Shown here: positions 45,716 to 53,802 of the stretch, one piece after another
Position numbering within the stretch: the first letter of the stretch is position 1
Layout of the letters: every line of letters starts with the position of its first letter
Origin: Actinoallomurus spadix
Lineage (GTDB): Bacteria; Actinomycetota; Actinomycetes; Streptosporangiales; Streptosporangiaceae
Direction of reading: 5' to 3'
Length of the DNA: 64,000 bases
Assembly: GCF_024055725.1 (NCBI RefSeq)
Contig: NZ_JAMXMX010000029.1
Coordinates: forward strand, 1 to 64,000
Translations under genes and position numbers: made by a program
Notes under the pieces: model-generated
Databases searched by the model: none
Seen by the model: only the letters and a program-made list of their open reading frames with translations
Told to the model about the DNA's origin: nothing

Positions 45716-47083
45716 ATGAGGGAGAAGGTCAGCCGATATGTGGTCGTCAGCGACCATGTCTACGGTGACGACGACGGGCTCCGGGTTTCGATCCTCTACG
45801 CGACGCGGACCGCGCAGGCGCTGTTCGTCGTGCCACGGATCGCCGACGCCGTACGGGCCGGGGATCTGGACGCCATCCCGCCGGCCACGCTCGCCCAGCT
45901 GAGACAGGCGCAGGCCGTGGTGCCGGACGGGGAGGACGAGCTCGAGGCGATCCTGGAGCGCAACCGGACCGCCGCCCTCGACACCTCGACGGCGAGCTTC
46001 ATCCTGCTGCCCACGTCGTACTGCAACATGGGGTGCACGTACTGCGGGCAGGAACACGTGCGCGGACGGCTGACCGCCGACCACCGCGACCGGATCCGCG
46101 CGCGGGTGCTGCGCGCCCTGCGGCTGCCGGCGACCCGGCACTTGAACGTCGACTGGTTCGGCGCCGAGCCGATGATGGGATACGCCGTCATCCGCGATCT
46201 CGCCCCCGACTTCGTGCGCGCCGCCGCCGAGAAGGGCGTCGACTACACGTCCGCCATGGTGACCAACGGCTCCCTGCTGAACGCCAGGAACCTGGACGTC
46301 CTCATCAGGGAGTGCGGCATAGCGAAGTTCTTCCTCACGGTCGACGGCCCGCCTGAGGTGCACGACGTCCACCGGCCGATGAAGAGCGGACGCGGATCGT
46401 TCTGGAAGATCATCCGCACCGTTCGCGCGGCGCTCGACAACGCCGACTACAAGCACGTGACGTTCGACTTCCGGACCAACGTCGACGTGCACAACCAGGA
46501 CGTGATCCACCGGTACATCGAGTTGATGGCCGAGCTGGGGTTCGCCTCCCCGAACGTGAACTTCACCCTCGCGCGGGTGCGCCCCTGGGGGAACGACGTC
46601 TCGGCCATCGAGCTGGCCGGTAAGGACTACGCCGAACGCGAGCTCTCCTGGCTGGCGGCCATGCAGGAGCACGGCCTGCCGTTCTCGCGCCTGCCCGCGC
46701 TCGCCAAGAGGATCACCTGCCCGGCGGTGAAGCGGACCGCGGAGCTGATCGGCGGCAACGGGAACATCTTCTCCTGCACCGACCACCCGCTCGTGCCCGA
46801 GGCGGAACGGACCAGCGTGCTCGCCCACATCGCCCAGGCCGACCTGCCGGACATCCGCCCCAAGGGCGAGTTCGACGACTGGCACGACGAGGTCGCGGAG
46901 GGCAGATCCTGGTGCAGGGACTGTGTCTTCCTGCCCACCTGCGGAGGCTCGTGCCCCAAGGCCTGGCACGAGGGCAATCCGCCGTGCCCCAGCTACCGGC
47001 ACAACGCCCAGGGACGGCTGGACCTCATGGCCGGGCGGCTCGGCCTGCGGCCGGTCCCGGCGGATGGCCTGATGCCGCTGTGA
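45716..47083 (+). CDS. Radical SAM/SPASM peptide maturase
   Basis: A 455-aa enzyme. Radical SAM cluster ligands Cys103, Cys107 and Cys110 form CX3CX2C in SYCNMGCTYC. The C-terminal SPASM region has many Cys (ITCPAVK, IFSCTDHP, WCRDCVFLPTCGGSCPKAW, PPCPSY), enough for auxiliary iron-sulfur clusters. SPASM peptide enzymes make thioether, C-C or C-O cross-links; with the NNNCLC core a Cys-to-Asn thioether is one possibility (inference). Start ATG 45716; an earlier GTG at 45707 is possible. It overlaps the flavoprotein gene by four bases. Confidence 0.88.
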   Translation: MREKVSRYVVVSDHVYGDDDGLRVSILYATRTAQALFVVPRIADAVRAGDLDAIPPATLAQLRQAQAVVPDGEDELEAILERNRTAALDTSTASFILLPTSYCNMGCTYCGQEHVRGRLTADHRDRIRARVLRALRLPATRHLNVDWFGAEPMMGYAVIRDLAPDFVRAAAEKGVDYTSAMVTNGSLLNARNLDVLIRECGIAKFFLTVDGPPEVHDVHRPMKSGRGSFWKIIRTVRAALDNADYKHVTFDFRTNVDVHNQDVIHRYIELMAELGFASPNVNFTLARVRPWGNDVSAIELAGKDYAERELSWLAAMQEHGLPFSRLPALAKRITCPAVKRTAELIGGNGNIFSCTDHPLVPEAERTSVLAHIAQADLPDIRPKGEFDDWHDEVAEGRSWCRDCVFLPTCGGSCPKAWHEGNPPCPSYRHNAQGRLDLMAGRLGLRPVPADGLMPL

Positions 47084-47661
47084 AGAGCCACTTCAACCTG
47101 CTCGTAGGCGCCAGCGGCGCGGCCAACGTGATCAATCTGCCCGGATACCTGATCGCGCTGCGGCGGCTGCCGCGGGTCCGGGTGCACGTCGTCATGACGG
47201 GCACCGCGGCCCGGCTGCTGCCGATCGAGACCGTACGGCTGGTGAGCGACGCGGCGTACGGCGAAGGGGACGGCAATCTCGATCCCGGCCACGCGCGGCT
47301 GGCGGCCTGGGCGGACCGGTTCATCGTGCTGCCGGCGACCGCGCACACGCTGGCGCAGGTGGCGCATGGTCTCGCCGGGAACCTGCTGACCGCGACCCTG
47401 CTGGCGCACGAGGGCGCGGCGATCTTCTTCCCGAGCATGAACGCGGCGATGTGGCGCAAGCCGAGCGTGCAGCGGAACGTCGCCCGGCTGCGGGCGGACG
47501 GATATCACGTCGCCGACCCGGTGATGGCGCCGGCCTGGGAGATCGCGAGCGAGGCCGTCCGTACCGGGCCGGGGCTGCCGTCGCCGGCGCAGGTCGCCGG
47601 GATCGTCGAAGAGATCATCACGCCGCACCTGACCGCCGTGCCGGACGAGGAGGCGCGGTGA
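47080..47661 (+). CDS. HFCD-family flavoprotein (peptidyl-Cys decarboxylase-like)
   Basis: A 193-aa flavin enzyme of the EpiD/PPC-decarboxylase family. Features: flavin-loop VGASGAANVINLPGY, active-site-type His71 in GHARLAAWADRFIVLPAT, the PATAHT motif (85-90) and PSMNAAMW (118-125). In RiPP clusters such enzymes oxidatively decarboxylate a C-terminal Cys to a thioenol; both precursors end in Cys, which fits well. GTG start overlaps the SPASM stop. No Ser/Thr dehydratase is present to supply the usual AviCys partner. Confidence 0.85.
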   Translation: MKSHFNLLVGASGAANVINLPGYLIALRRLPRVRVHVVMTGTAARLLPIETVRLVSDAAYGEGDGNLDPGHARLAAWADRFIVLPATAHTLAQVAHGLAGNLLTATLLAHEGAAIFFPSMNAAMWRKPSVQRNVARLRADGYHVADPVMAPAWEIASEAVRTGPGLPSPAQVAGIVEEIITPHLTAVPDEEAR

Positions 47662-48944
47662 TCCGGACACTGATCGCCGCGATCAAGTCGCCGCTGACCA
47701 CGGGCCCCATGGCCGTACGGGGGTTCCCCCGGCTGGTCGCCGGGCAGTTCACCTCCAGCATCGGGGACATGTGCACGGCGATCGCGCTGCCGTGGCTGAT
47801 CCTGTCCGTCTCCGGCGGGCCCGTCCTGCTCGGCTCCGTGCTGGCCTGCTACGGGATCAGCCGGGCCGTGACGATACCCCTCGGTGGCATCCTCACCGAC
47901 CGGTACGGCGCGCGCCCGATCATGTTGTCGACGGACCTGGTCCGGTGCGCGCTGACCGCGCTGCTCGGCGTGCTGGCCTACGCCGTCACCCCGTCGTTCG
48001 CGTGGCTGGCCCCCATCGCGCTCGTTCTCGGCGCCTGCGGCGGGCTCTTCGTGCCGGCCTCCTTCGCGCTGTTGCCGTCGGTCCTGTCGGACGCGGACCT
48101 GACCGCCGGGAACTCGATGTCCTCGACCGCCACCCGGCTCGGCAGCCTGCTCGGGCCGGCCCTCGGCGGCATCCTGATCTCCGCGTTCGGTCCCGGCCCC
48201 GCGCTGTTCGTCGACGCCGCGACCTACCTGGTCTCCGCGGCCACCCTGTACGCGCTCGCGGTGCCGAAGGCGAGCGCCGATCAGGACCGGGACGCGGAGC
48301 AGGCGGTGACGTTCCGCGCCGTCCTGTTCCGCGGCCGGTTCCTGCAGATCGTGCTCGTCACGGCGGCCATCGGGAACCTCGTGTACACCGGGGTCTCGGA
48401 GGTGGCGCTGCCCGCGCTCGCGCACCGCGACTACGGCGCCGGCGGGTACGGCACGATGCTCGCCGGGCTCAGCGCCGGCCTCATCGCCGGGTCGCTGCTG
48501 GCCCGCCTGGAGTGGCAGGGGCTGCGGTCGGCGTACCTCCTGGCGATCCTGGGGCTCGTCATGGGCCTGTCCGTCGCGCTGGTGCCGTTCACCGGCGGGC
48601 TCGCCGGAGCGACCGTGTGCATCACCGCCTTCTCCGTCGCCAACGGCTGGTCGGGGATCGTCCTCATGACGATGTTGCAGCTCTGGGCCCCGCGGCACCT
48701 GCTGGCCCGCGTGATGAGCGTCATGCTGCTGGCGATGTCCGGCACGTTCCCGATCTCGGCCGCGCTGTCCGGCTGGGCCGTGGACCGGCTAGGGGTGAGC
48801 GTGCTGTTCCCCGTCGCGGGCTGCGCCATCGCCGTCGCGATCCTGTGGGCCGTCACCCACTCCACCTTCCGGAACGTCAACCCCGGCGACCGGTACACCG
48901 AAGAGCTGGAACCGGTGGCCGGCACCGCCGGGCCGGCCGGTTGA
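47658..48944 (+). CDS. MFS exporter of the RiPP cluster
   Basis: A 428-aa major facilitator with about 12 hydrophobic segments. The loop between helices two and three has GGILTDRYGARPIML, the usual MFS signature. GTG start overlaps the flavoprotein stop by four bases. Probably exports the mature peptide or gives self-protection; the substrate is inferred from position only. Closest general type is drug/macrolide efflux permeases. Confidence 0.85.
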   Translation: MIRTLIAAIKSPLTTGPMAVRGFPRLVAGQFTSSIGDMCTAIALPWLILSVSGGPVLLGSVLACYGISRAVTIPLGGILTDRYGARPIMLSTDLVRCALTALLGVLAYAVTPSFAWLAPIALVLGACGGLFVPASFALLPSVLSDADLTAGNSMSSTATRLGSLLGPALGGILISAFGPGPALFVDAATYLVSAATLYALAVPKASADQDRDAEQAVTFRAVLFRGRFLQIVLVTAAIGNLVYTGVSEVALPALAHRDYGAGGYGTMLAGLSAGLIAGSLLARLEWQGLRSAYLLAILGLVMGLSVALVPFTGGLAGATVCITAFSVANGWSGIVLMTMLQLWAPRHLLARVMSVMLLAMSGTFPISAALSGWAVDRLGVSVLFPVAGCAIAVAILWAVTHSTFRNVNPGDRYTEELEPVAGTAGPAG

Positions 48945-48969
48945 AGCGATCAGAGAGGGGGAGAGGCGA

Positions 48970-49152
48970 ATGGCGTTCGACGCGCTGTCGGCCCTGCGGG
49001 AGAGCGGTCACTGGGTGGACCTGCTCTCGGCGGACCAGAGACGGGTCCTGGCCGAGCTCACCGAGGACGAGGTGAGGCTGCTCAACCGGATCAAACACCG
49101 GCTCGACGAAGCGGCCCCGGACGTCCAGGGCCAGGAACTCAAATTGCTGTGA
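48970..49152 (+). CDS. Third leader-like peptide without Cys
   Basis: A 60-aa peptide with GGGGGAGAGG upstream. Residues 25-55 align with the precursor leaders: LTEDEVRLLNRIKHRLDEAAPDVQGQ against LSPEELRVA-IQERLN-APDVEGQ. After GQ only ELKLL remains, with no Cys, Ser or Thr. It precedes the cyclase-protease-YcaO half of the operon. It might be a precursor whose Lys or C-terminus is modified, a leader decoy controlling the enzymes, or a degenerate copy. Confidence 0.75.
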   Translation: MAFDALSALRESGHWVDLLSADQRRVLAELTEDEVRLLNRIKHRLDEAAPDVQGQELKLL

Positions 49153-49167
49153 CGAAAGCGAGCCTCG

Positions 49168-52100
49168 GTGTCCGACCACACGGCGTGCCGCGCCTGCGGC
49201 GCAAGATTGTCCGAAGGCCATCGGTTCTGTCCGTTCTGCGGCGCCGTGGTGGAGGTGACGGAACCGGGCCCCGACGTCCGCAAGAGCGTCGCCGTGCTGT
49301 TCATCGACCTCGTGGACTCCACGGTCCTGGGTGAGCGGTTCGACCCGGAGCTGTTGCACGGCGTCCTCCGGCGCTACTACGGCGTGTGCGGCGACGCCGT
49401 CACCGCGCACGGCGGCGTGATCGAGAAGTTCATCGGCGACGCGGTCATGGCCGTGTTCGGCCTGCCGGTCACCCATGAGGACGACGCCCTCCGGGCGGCG
49501 CAGGCCGCGATGTCGATCGTCGAGGCGGTTCCCCGCCTCGCCGCGGAGTGGCGGCTCCCCGGCCTCCGGCTGAGCGTCCACTGCGGCGTCGCCTCCGGAG
49601 AGGTCGCGGTGATCAGCGGTCCGGGCGTCGACCTGCGAATCGTGGGCGACACCGTCAACACCGCCGCCCGGCTGCAGAGCGCGGCGCCCCCGGGCGAGAT
49701 CCTGATCAACGCGGAGGCCGCGCACCTCGTACGCGGCCGCGTCGGCCTGGAGGAGCTGGGGCCGCTGTCCCTGAAGGGCAAGGCCGAACCGGCGCGGGTG
49801 TGGCAGGTCACGCCCGCGCCCCCCGAACAGGCGCTGGTCCGGGCCCCGCTGATCGGACGCTCGGCGGAGCTGGCGAGCCTGACCGCCTGCTACCGGCAGG
49901 TGGTGGCCGAACGGGAGTGCCGCCATGTCCTGGTGGCCGGCGAGCCCGGGATCGGCAAGACACGGCTCGTCCAGGAGTTCCTCGCGCGGATCCCGCCCGG
50001 CGAGGCCGTCGTCCTGACCGGCTCCTGCCAGCCATACGGCCGGGACATCACGTTCCACCCGCTGCAGTCGATGCTGCGCGACTCGATGCCCGGCGGCCTG
50101 CCGTCCGTCGAACGGCTGCTGGGCGACGACGCACAGGCCCGGCGGACGCTGTCGGCCGTCACGGGCGGCGATGACCCGGGACGGCTCCCCGCCGGCGTCG
50201 AGGAGATCCGCTGGGCCGCCGTCCGGCTGTTCACCGCGCTCGCGGAGCACCGGCCGCTGATCCTCGTCTGGGAGGAACTGCAGTGGGCCCAGCCCATGCT
50301 CGCCGCCCTCATCGAGAACCTCACCGGCGAACTGGCCGGCCTGCCCATCCTGGTCGTCCGCGTGACCCGGGACGAGCCACCGCCGAGCACCGGGCGGACG
50401 ATCCGGCTGCGGCCCCTCGGCCCGGCCGACACGTCCACGCTGGTGGGCGCGCTGTCGTCCGGCCTCGCCGAGGTGACCGCACAGCAGGAGCGGCCCGCGA
50501 TGGCCGGGATCGCCGAGCGCAGCGGGGGGAACCCGCTGTTCGCCACGATGCTGATCGGCGCCCTCGCGGACGGTGACCCGGCGATGGCCGCATGCGGTGA
50601 CCCGGTCACGCCTGCGGACGGCGAACCGGCCGTGCCGGAGCTCCCGCCCACGATCGCGGCGCTGCTGCGCGCGCGGATCGACGCCCTCCCCGCCGACGAG
50701 AAACGCACGCTGCAGTGGGCCGCCGCCTGCGGCCGCGACTTCGACCTCGACCAGCTCCGCGCGCTCGGCGGTGAGGGCGGGGCACCCAGCGGCGACGTGG
50801 CACGCCCGCTCGCCGGCCTGACGCGGCGCGGCCTCGTCCACCGGCTCCCGTCGGGCCGGCTGCAGTGCGCGCAGCAGCTGATCCGCGACACGTGTTACGG
50901 GATGACGGCGAAGACGCTGCGGGCACGGTGGCACGCGCTGTTGTCGGACCGGGCGGGGCCGCCCGGCGAGGCGATGTACCACGCGGAGCGGAGCGCGCTG
51001 CTCTACCGCGACGTCGGCCCGGACGACCCGCGCCTGGCCGTGCTCTCCGACCGCGCGGTACGGCTGCTCGTCGAGGAGGGGACGACGGCGCTGCACCGGC
51101 GCGACACCGGGGCCTCCCGGTCGCTGTTCGAACGGGCGCTGCGCCTGCTGACCGAGCGCGGTCGCCGGTACGCGGACGTGACCATCCGCCTGAGCGAGGC
51201 GATCCTGGCGCGCGGCGACGGCGACGGAACGCTGCGCGTCCTGGACGAAGGCGTCCGGCGCGCCGACGCGGCGCATCGGATCACGGTGGGCCTGCAACGC
51301 GACATCGTCGGCTTCCGCCTGGGACGTACCGGCTTCGACGCCGCACGGGCGAGCCTGGACCGCTACGAGGCGGAACTGCGCGACCGGCCGGACGACCACC
51401 TGAACTGGTGCCTGCTCCACCAGTTCCACGGGTTCGTCGAGCTCAGCGCGGACCGGGTGGGCCGGGCCGAGTCGGCGTTCCGCGACGCCCTCGACCGGGC
51501 GCGGCGGCTGGACGAGCCCTGGATCGCGGACCGTCTGTCCAGCGCCCTGTGCGAGCTGGTCCAGTGGTCCCCGACCACGGTCGGCGAGGGACTGGAGCTG
51601 TGCGACGAGCTGTGCCGGCGGTTCACCGCCGACCGGCTCCTTCTCATCCCCATCCTGACCACGCGCGCCCGCCTGCTGGCCCTCTCCGGGGACGTCGCCG
51701 GTGCGCGCGCGACGCTGGCGTCCGCGCGGGAGGACGCCTCGGCGATGCACGCGGCCCTGCCGGAGATCGCGATCAACCAGTCGGAGGCCGTGCTGCTGTC
51801 GCTGCTCGGCGAGCACACCGCCGCCGGCGGCCGGTTCGCCGAGGCCGCCGGGATGCTGCGCGGCCAGGGCCATCTCCAGCCCGCGCTGACGCTCGAGGTG
51901 TACGCGGCGCGGGAGATGCTGCGCGCCGGCCGCGAGGAGGCGGCCGCCCGCGCCATCTCCGACCTGGACGAGAACGAGCTGGTCGCCCGCGCGCGGGTCT
52001 GGCTGCGGCTGCTGCGCGCCCGGCTGGCCTGCGCGGCAGGCCGCCCCGGTGAGGGGTTCCACCGGGCCCGCTGGGCGCTCGACGCGCTGGAGACCGACGA

Positions 52101-52281
52101 TCCCTGCCTGCGCGGTGACGCCTGGTTCGAGTACGCCGTCATCTCGCGTGCGGCGGGCCGGGCGGACGAGGCGGCGTGGGCCGTCGCCGAGGCCGAGACC
52201 TGCTACACCGCGAAGGGCGCGGACCTCCCCGCGGGCGCGGCGCGTCGGTGGGCCGCGGCGGAGACGGGCGGCGCGGCATGA
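49168..52281 (+). CDS. Class III adenylate cyclase with AAA ATPase and TPR-like repeats
   Basis: A 1037-aa multidomain protein: zinc ribbon (Cys7, Cys10, Cys21, Cys24), class III cyclase domain (about 39-215) with both metal Asp (47, 91), Lys87 and VGDTVNTAARL, then an ATPase with Walker A GEPGIGKT (258-265) and a helical-repeat tail from about 590. The cyclase residues look complete, so cAMP synthesis is plausible. Such cyclase-ATPase-repeat proteins are usually signal-responsive regulators. GTG 49168 is 15 bases after the third peptide; the stop overlaps the protease start. A Gly-Asp-Pro-rich repeat (about 468-490) interrupts the ATPase part. Confidence 0.85.
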   Translation: MSDHTACRACGARLSEGHRFCPFCGAVVEVTEPGPDVRKSVAVLFIDLVDSTVLGERFDPELLHGVLRRYYGVCGDAVTAHGGVIEKFIGDAVMAVFGLPVTHEDDALRAAQAAMSIVEAVPRLAAEWRLPGLRLSVHCGVASGEVAVISGPGVDLRIVGDTVNTAARLQSAAPPGEILINAEAAHLVRGRVGLEELGPLSLKGKAEPARVWQVTPAPPEQALVRAPLIGRSAELASLTACYRQVVAERECRHVLVAGEPGIGKTRLVQEFLARIPPGEAVVLTGSCQPYGRDITFHPLQSMLRDSMPGGLPSVERLLGDDAQARRTLSAVTGGDDPGRLPAGVEEIRWAAVRLFTALAEHRPLILVWEELQWAQPMLAALIENLTGELAGLPILVVRVTRDEPPPSTGRTIRLRPLGPADTSTLVGALSSGLAEVTAQQERPAMAGIAERSGGNPLFATMLIGALADGDPAMAACGDPVTPADGEPAVPELPPTIAALLRARIDALPADEKRTLQWAAACGRDFDLDQLRALGGEGGAPSGDVARPLAGLTRRGLVHRLPSGRLQCAQQLIRDTCYGMTAKTLRARWHALLSDRAGPPGEAMYHAERSALLYRDVGPDDPRLAVLSDRAVRLLVEEGTTALHRRDTGASRSLFERALRLLTERGRRYADVTIRLSEAILARGDGDGTLRVLDEGVRRADAAHRITVGLQRDIVGFRLGRTGFDAARASLDRYEAELRDRPDDHLNWCLLHQFHGFVELSADRVGRAESAFRDALDRARRLDEPWIADRLSSALCELVQWSPTTVGEGLELCDELCRRFTADRLLLIPILTTRARLLALSGDVAGARATLASAREDASAMHAALPEIAINQSEAVLLSLLGEHTAAGGRFAEAAGMLRGQGHLQPALTLEVYAAREMLRAGREEAAARAISDLDENELVARARVWLRLLRARLACAAGRPGEGFHRARWALDALETDDPCLRGDAWFEYAVISRAAGRADEAAWAVAEAETCYTAKGADLPAGAARRWAAAETGGAA

Positions 52282-53189
52282 CGCTTCCCTGGCATCGGCC
52301 GGCCACCGAGCACTTCCCCGGCGTCCCCGCCTTCGGAGTGCCGACGTCACAGGTGCCGCTCCAGACCCTGCCCGTCGTCCACCTGGAGGATGTCACCCCC
52401 GACTGGGCGTGGGGCGGCGCCGACGGCGGCGGCATCCGGGTCTGCGTCGTCGACAGCGGGGTCGACGGCACCCACCCGCAGGTGGCGCCCGTGGACGAGG
52501 CGATGACCGTCGTCTTCGGCGAGGACGGCGACCCGAGCGTCGTGCCGACCGAGCCCATGGACACGGCCGGGCACGGCACCGCGTGCGCGGGCATCGTCCG
52601 GTCGATGGCGCCCGCGGTGTCACTGTCGTCGATGCGGGTGCTGACGGACTCGATCGCCGGAACCGGCCGGGCGCTGCTCGCGGGCCTGGAGTGGGCGATC
52701 GACGCCGGGTTCGACGTCATCAACCTGAGCCTGGCGACGCGGAAACCGGAGTTCGTCCCGGCTCTGCACGAGCTGGCCGACCGGGCGTACTTCCGGCGCT
52801 CGGTGCTGGTGGTCTCCGCGCACAACATGCCGGTCCCCAGCTACCCCTGGCCGTTCGCCTCGGTCATCTCGGTGGCCAGCCACGACCAGGGCGACCCCTT
52901 CCTGCACTACTACAACCCGTCGCCGCCCGTGGAGTTCTACGCCAACGGGGTCGGCGTCCCGGTGGCGTGGCCGGGCGGCGGGCGGACCCGGAGCTCCGGC
53001 AACAGCTTCGCCGCCCCCCACATCACCGGGCTGTGCGCGCTGATCCTGAGCAAGCACCGCTGGCTCACGCCGTTCCAGCTCAGGGCCGTGCTCTACCAGA
53101 CCGCCAAGAACGTCATCGGAGTCGACCATGCCGCTGCAGAACTACTCGCTCCCGGACACCCGCACGGACCCGACCGTGTCGCTCACTGA
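52278..53189 (+). CDS. Subtilisin-like (S8) protease, probable leader peptidase
   Basis: A 303-aa subtilase with the triad Asp59 (VCVVDSGVDGTHP), His99 (AGHGTACAG) and Ser243 (SSGNSFAAPH), plus oxyanion Asn183. No signal peptide or propeptide, so it acts in the cytoplasm. PatA/PatG-like proteases in peptide clusters cut leaders or macrocyclise; leader removal after APDVEGQ is the likely job. The ATG overlaps the cyclase stop; its end overlaps the GAF gene by 62 bases. Confidence 0.88.
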   Translation: MTLPWHRPATEHFPGVPAFGVPTSQVPLQTLPVVHLEDVTPDWAWGGADGGGIRVCVVDSGVDGTHPQVAPVDEAMTVVFGEDGDPSVVPTEPMDTAGHGTACAGIVRSMAPAVSLSSMRVLTDSIAGTGRALLAGLEWAIDAGFDVINLSLATRKPEFVPALHELADRAYFRRSVLVVSAHNMPVPSYPWPFASVISVASHDQGDPFLHYYNPSPPVEFYANGVGVPVAWPGGGRTRSSGNSFAAPHITGLCALILSKHRWLTPFQLRAVLYQTAKNVIGVDHAAAELLAPGHPHGPDRVAH

Positions 53190-53802
53190 ACGCCAGCTCC
53201 TGCACTCGGTGGTGGAGATCGCCCGCAACGTCTTCGGCGCGGCGGCGTCCTCGATCTTCCTGATCGACGATGACAGCGGAGAGCTCGTCTTCGAGGCGGT
53301 CGCGGGGGAGGGCGACGCGCACCTGCCGGGGACCCGGTTTCCCGCGGGCACCGGCATCGCCGGGTGGGTGGCGACGAGCGGCCAGCCGATGTACGTCGAC
53401 GACCTGTCCGGCAGCACGCGGTTCGCCCGAGACGCGGCGGCCTCCACCGGCTACGTGCCGGACAGTCTGATGGCCGCCCCGCTGATCCGCGGCGAGGACT
53501 GCCTCGGGGTGCTGGAGGTCCTCGACGCCTCGCAGACCTCCCGCAGCGAGCTGACCGACCTGGACCTGCTCGGGCTCCTCGCCGTCCAGGCCGCCATCAG
53601 CCTGGAGATCTTCATCCGCGCGCGCCGGCGCCCGGCCGTCCCCCGGCAGGCCGGCCCCCGCCCGGCCGCCGACGACCCGTACCTGCTGGTGGACCGCATC
53701 GGGGAGGGGCTGAGCACGGCCGACCCGGCCGCGGTGACGCTGGCGACCACCCTGCTGAAGGCCGCCGCCGACGTCGTCACCGGTGGGCGGCCGAACGCGT
53801 GA
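53128..53802 (+). CDS. GAF-domain protein
   Basis: A 224-aa protein with one GAF domain (about residues 20-170): ASSIFLIDDDSGELVFEAVAGE, PAGTGIAGWVATSGQPMYVDD and LMAAPLIRGEDCLGVLEVLD. No output domain, so it may sense a small molecule (cyclic nucleotides are typical GAF ligands) and act on a partner, perhaps the neighbouring cyclase protein. The ATG lies inside the protease gene. The C-terminal 50 residues are Pro/Ala-rich then helical. Confidence 0.8.
   Translation: MPLQNYSLPDTRTDPTVSLTERQLLHSVVEIARNVFGAAASSIFLIDDDSGELVFEAVAGEGDAHLPGTRFPAGTGIAGWVATSGQPMYVDDLSGSTRFARDAAASTGYVPDSLMAAPLIRGEDCLGVLEVLDASQTSRSELTDLDLLGLLAVQAAISLEIFIRARRRPAVPRQAGPRPAADDPYLLVDRIGEGLSTADPAAVTLATTLLKAAADVVTGGRPNA

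Noticed and set aside
45164-49152. Lanthipeptide or classical AviCys product
   Set aside because: No LanB, LanM, LanKC, LanC or kinase-type dehydratase in the cluster, and precursor A has no Ser or Thr in its core.
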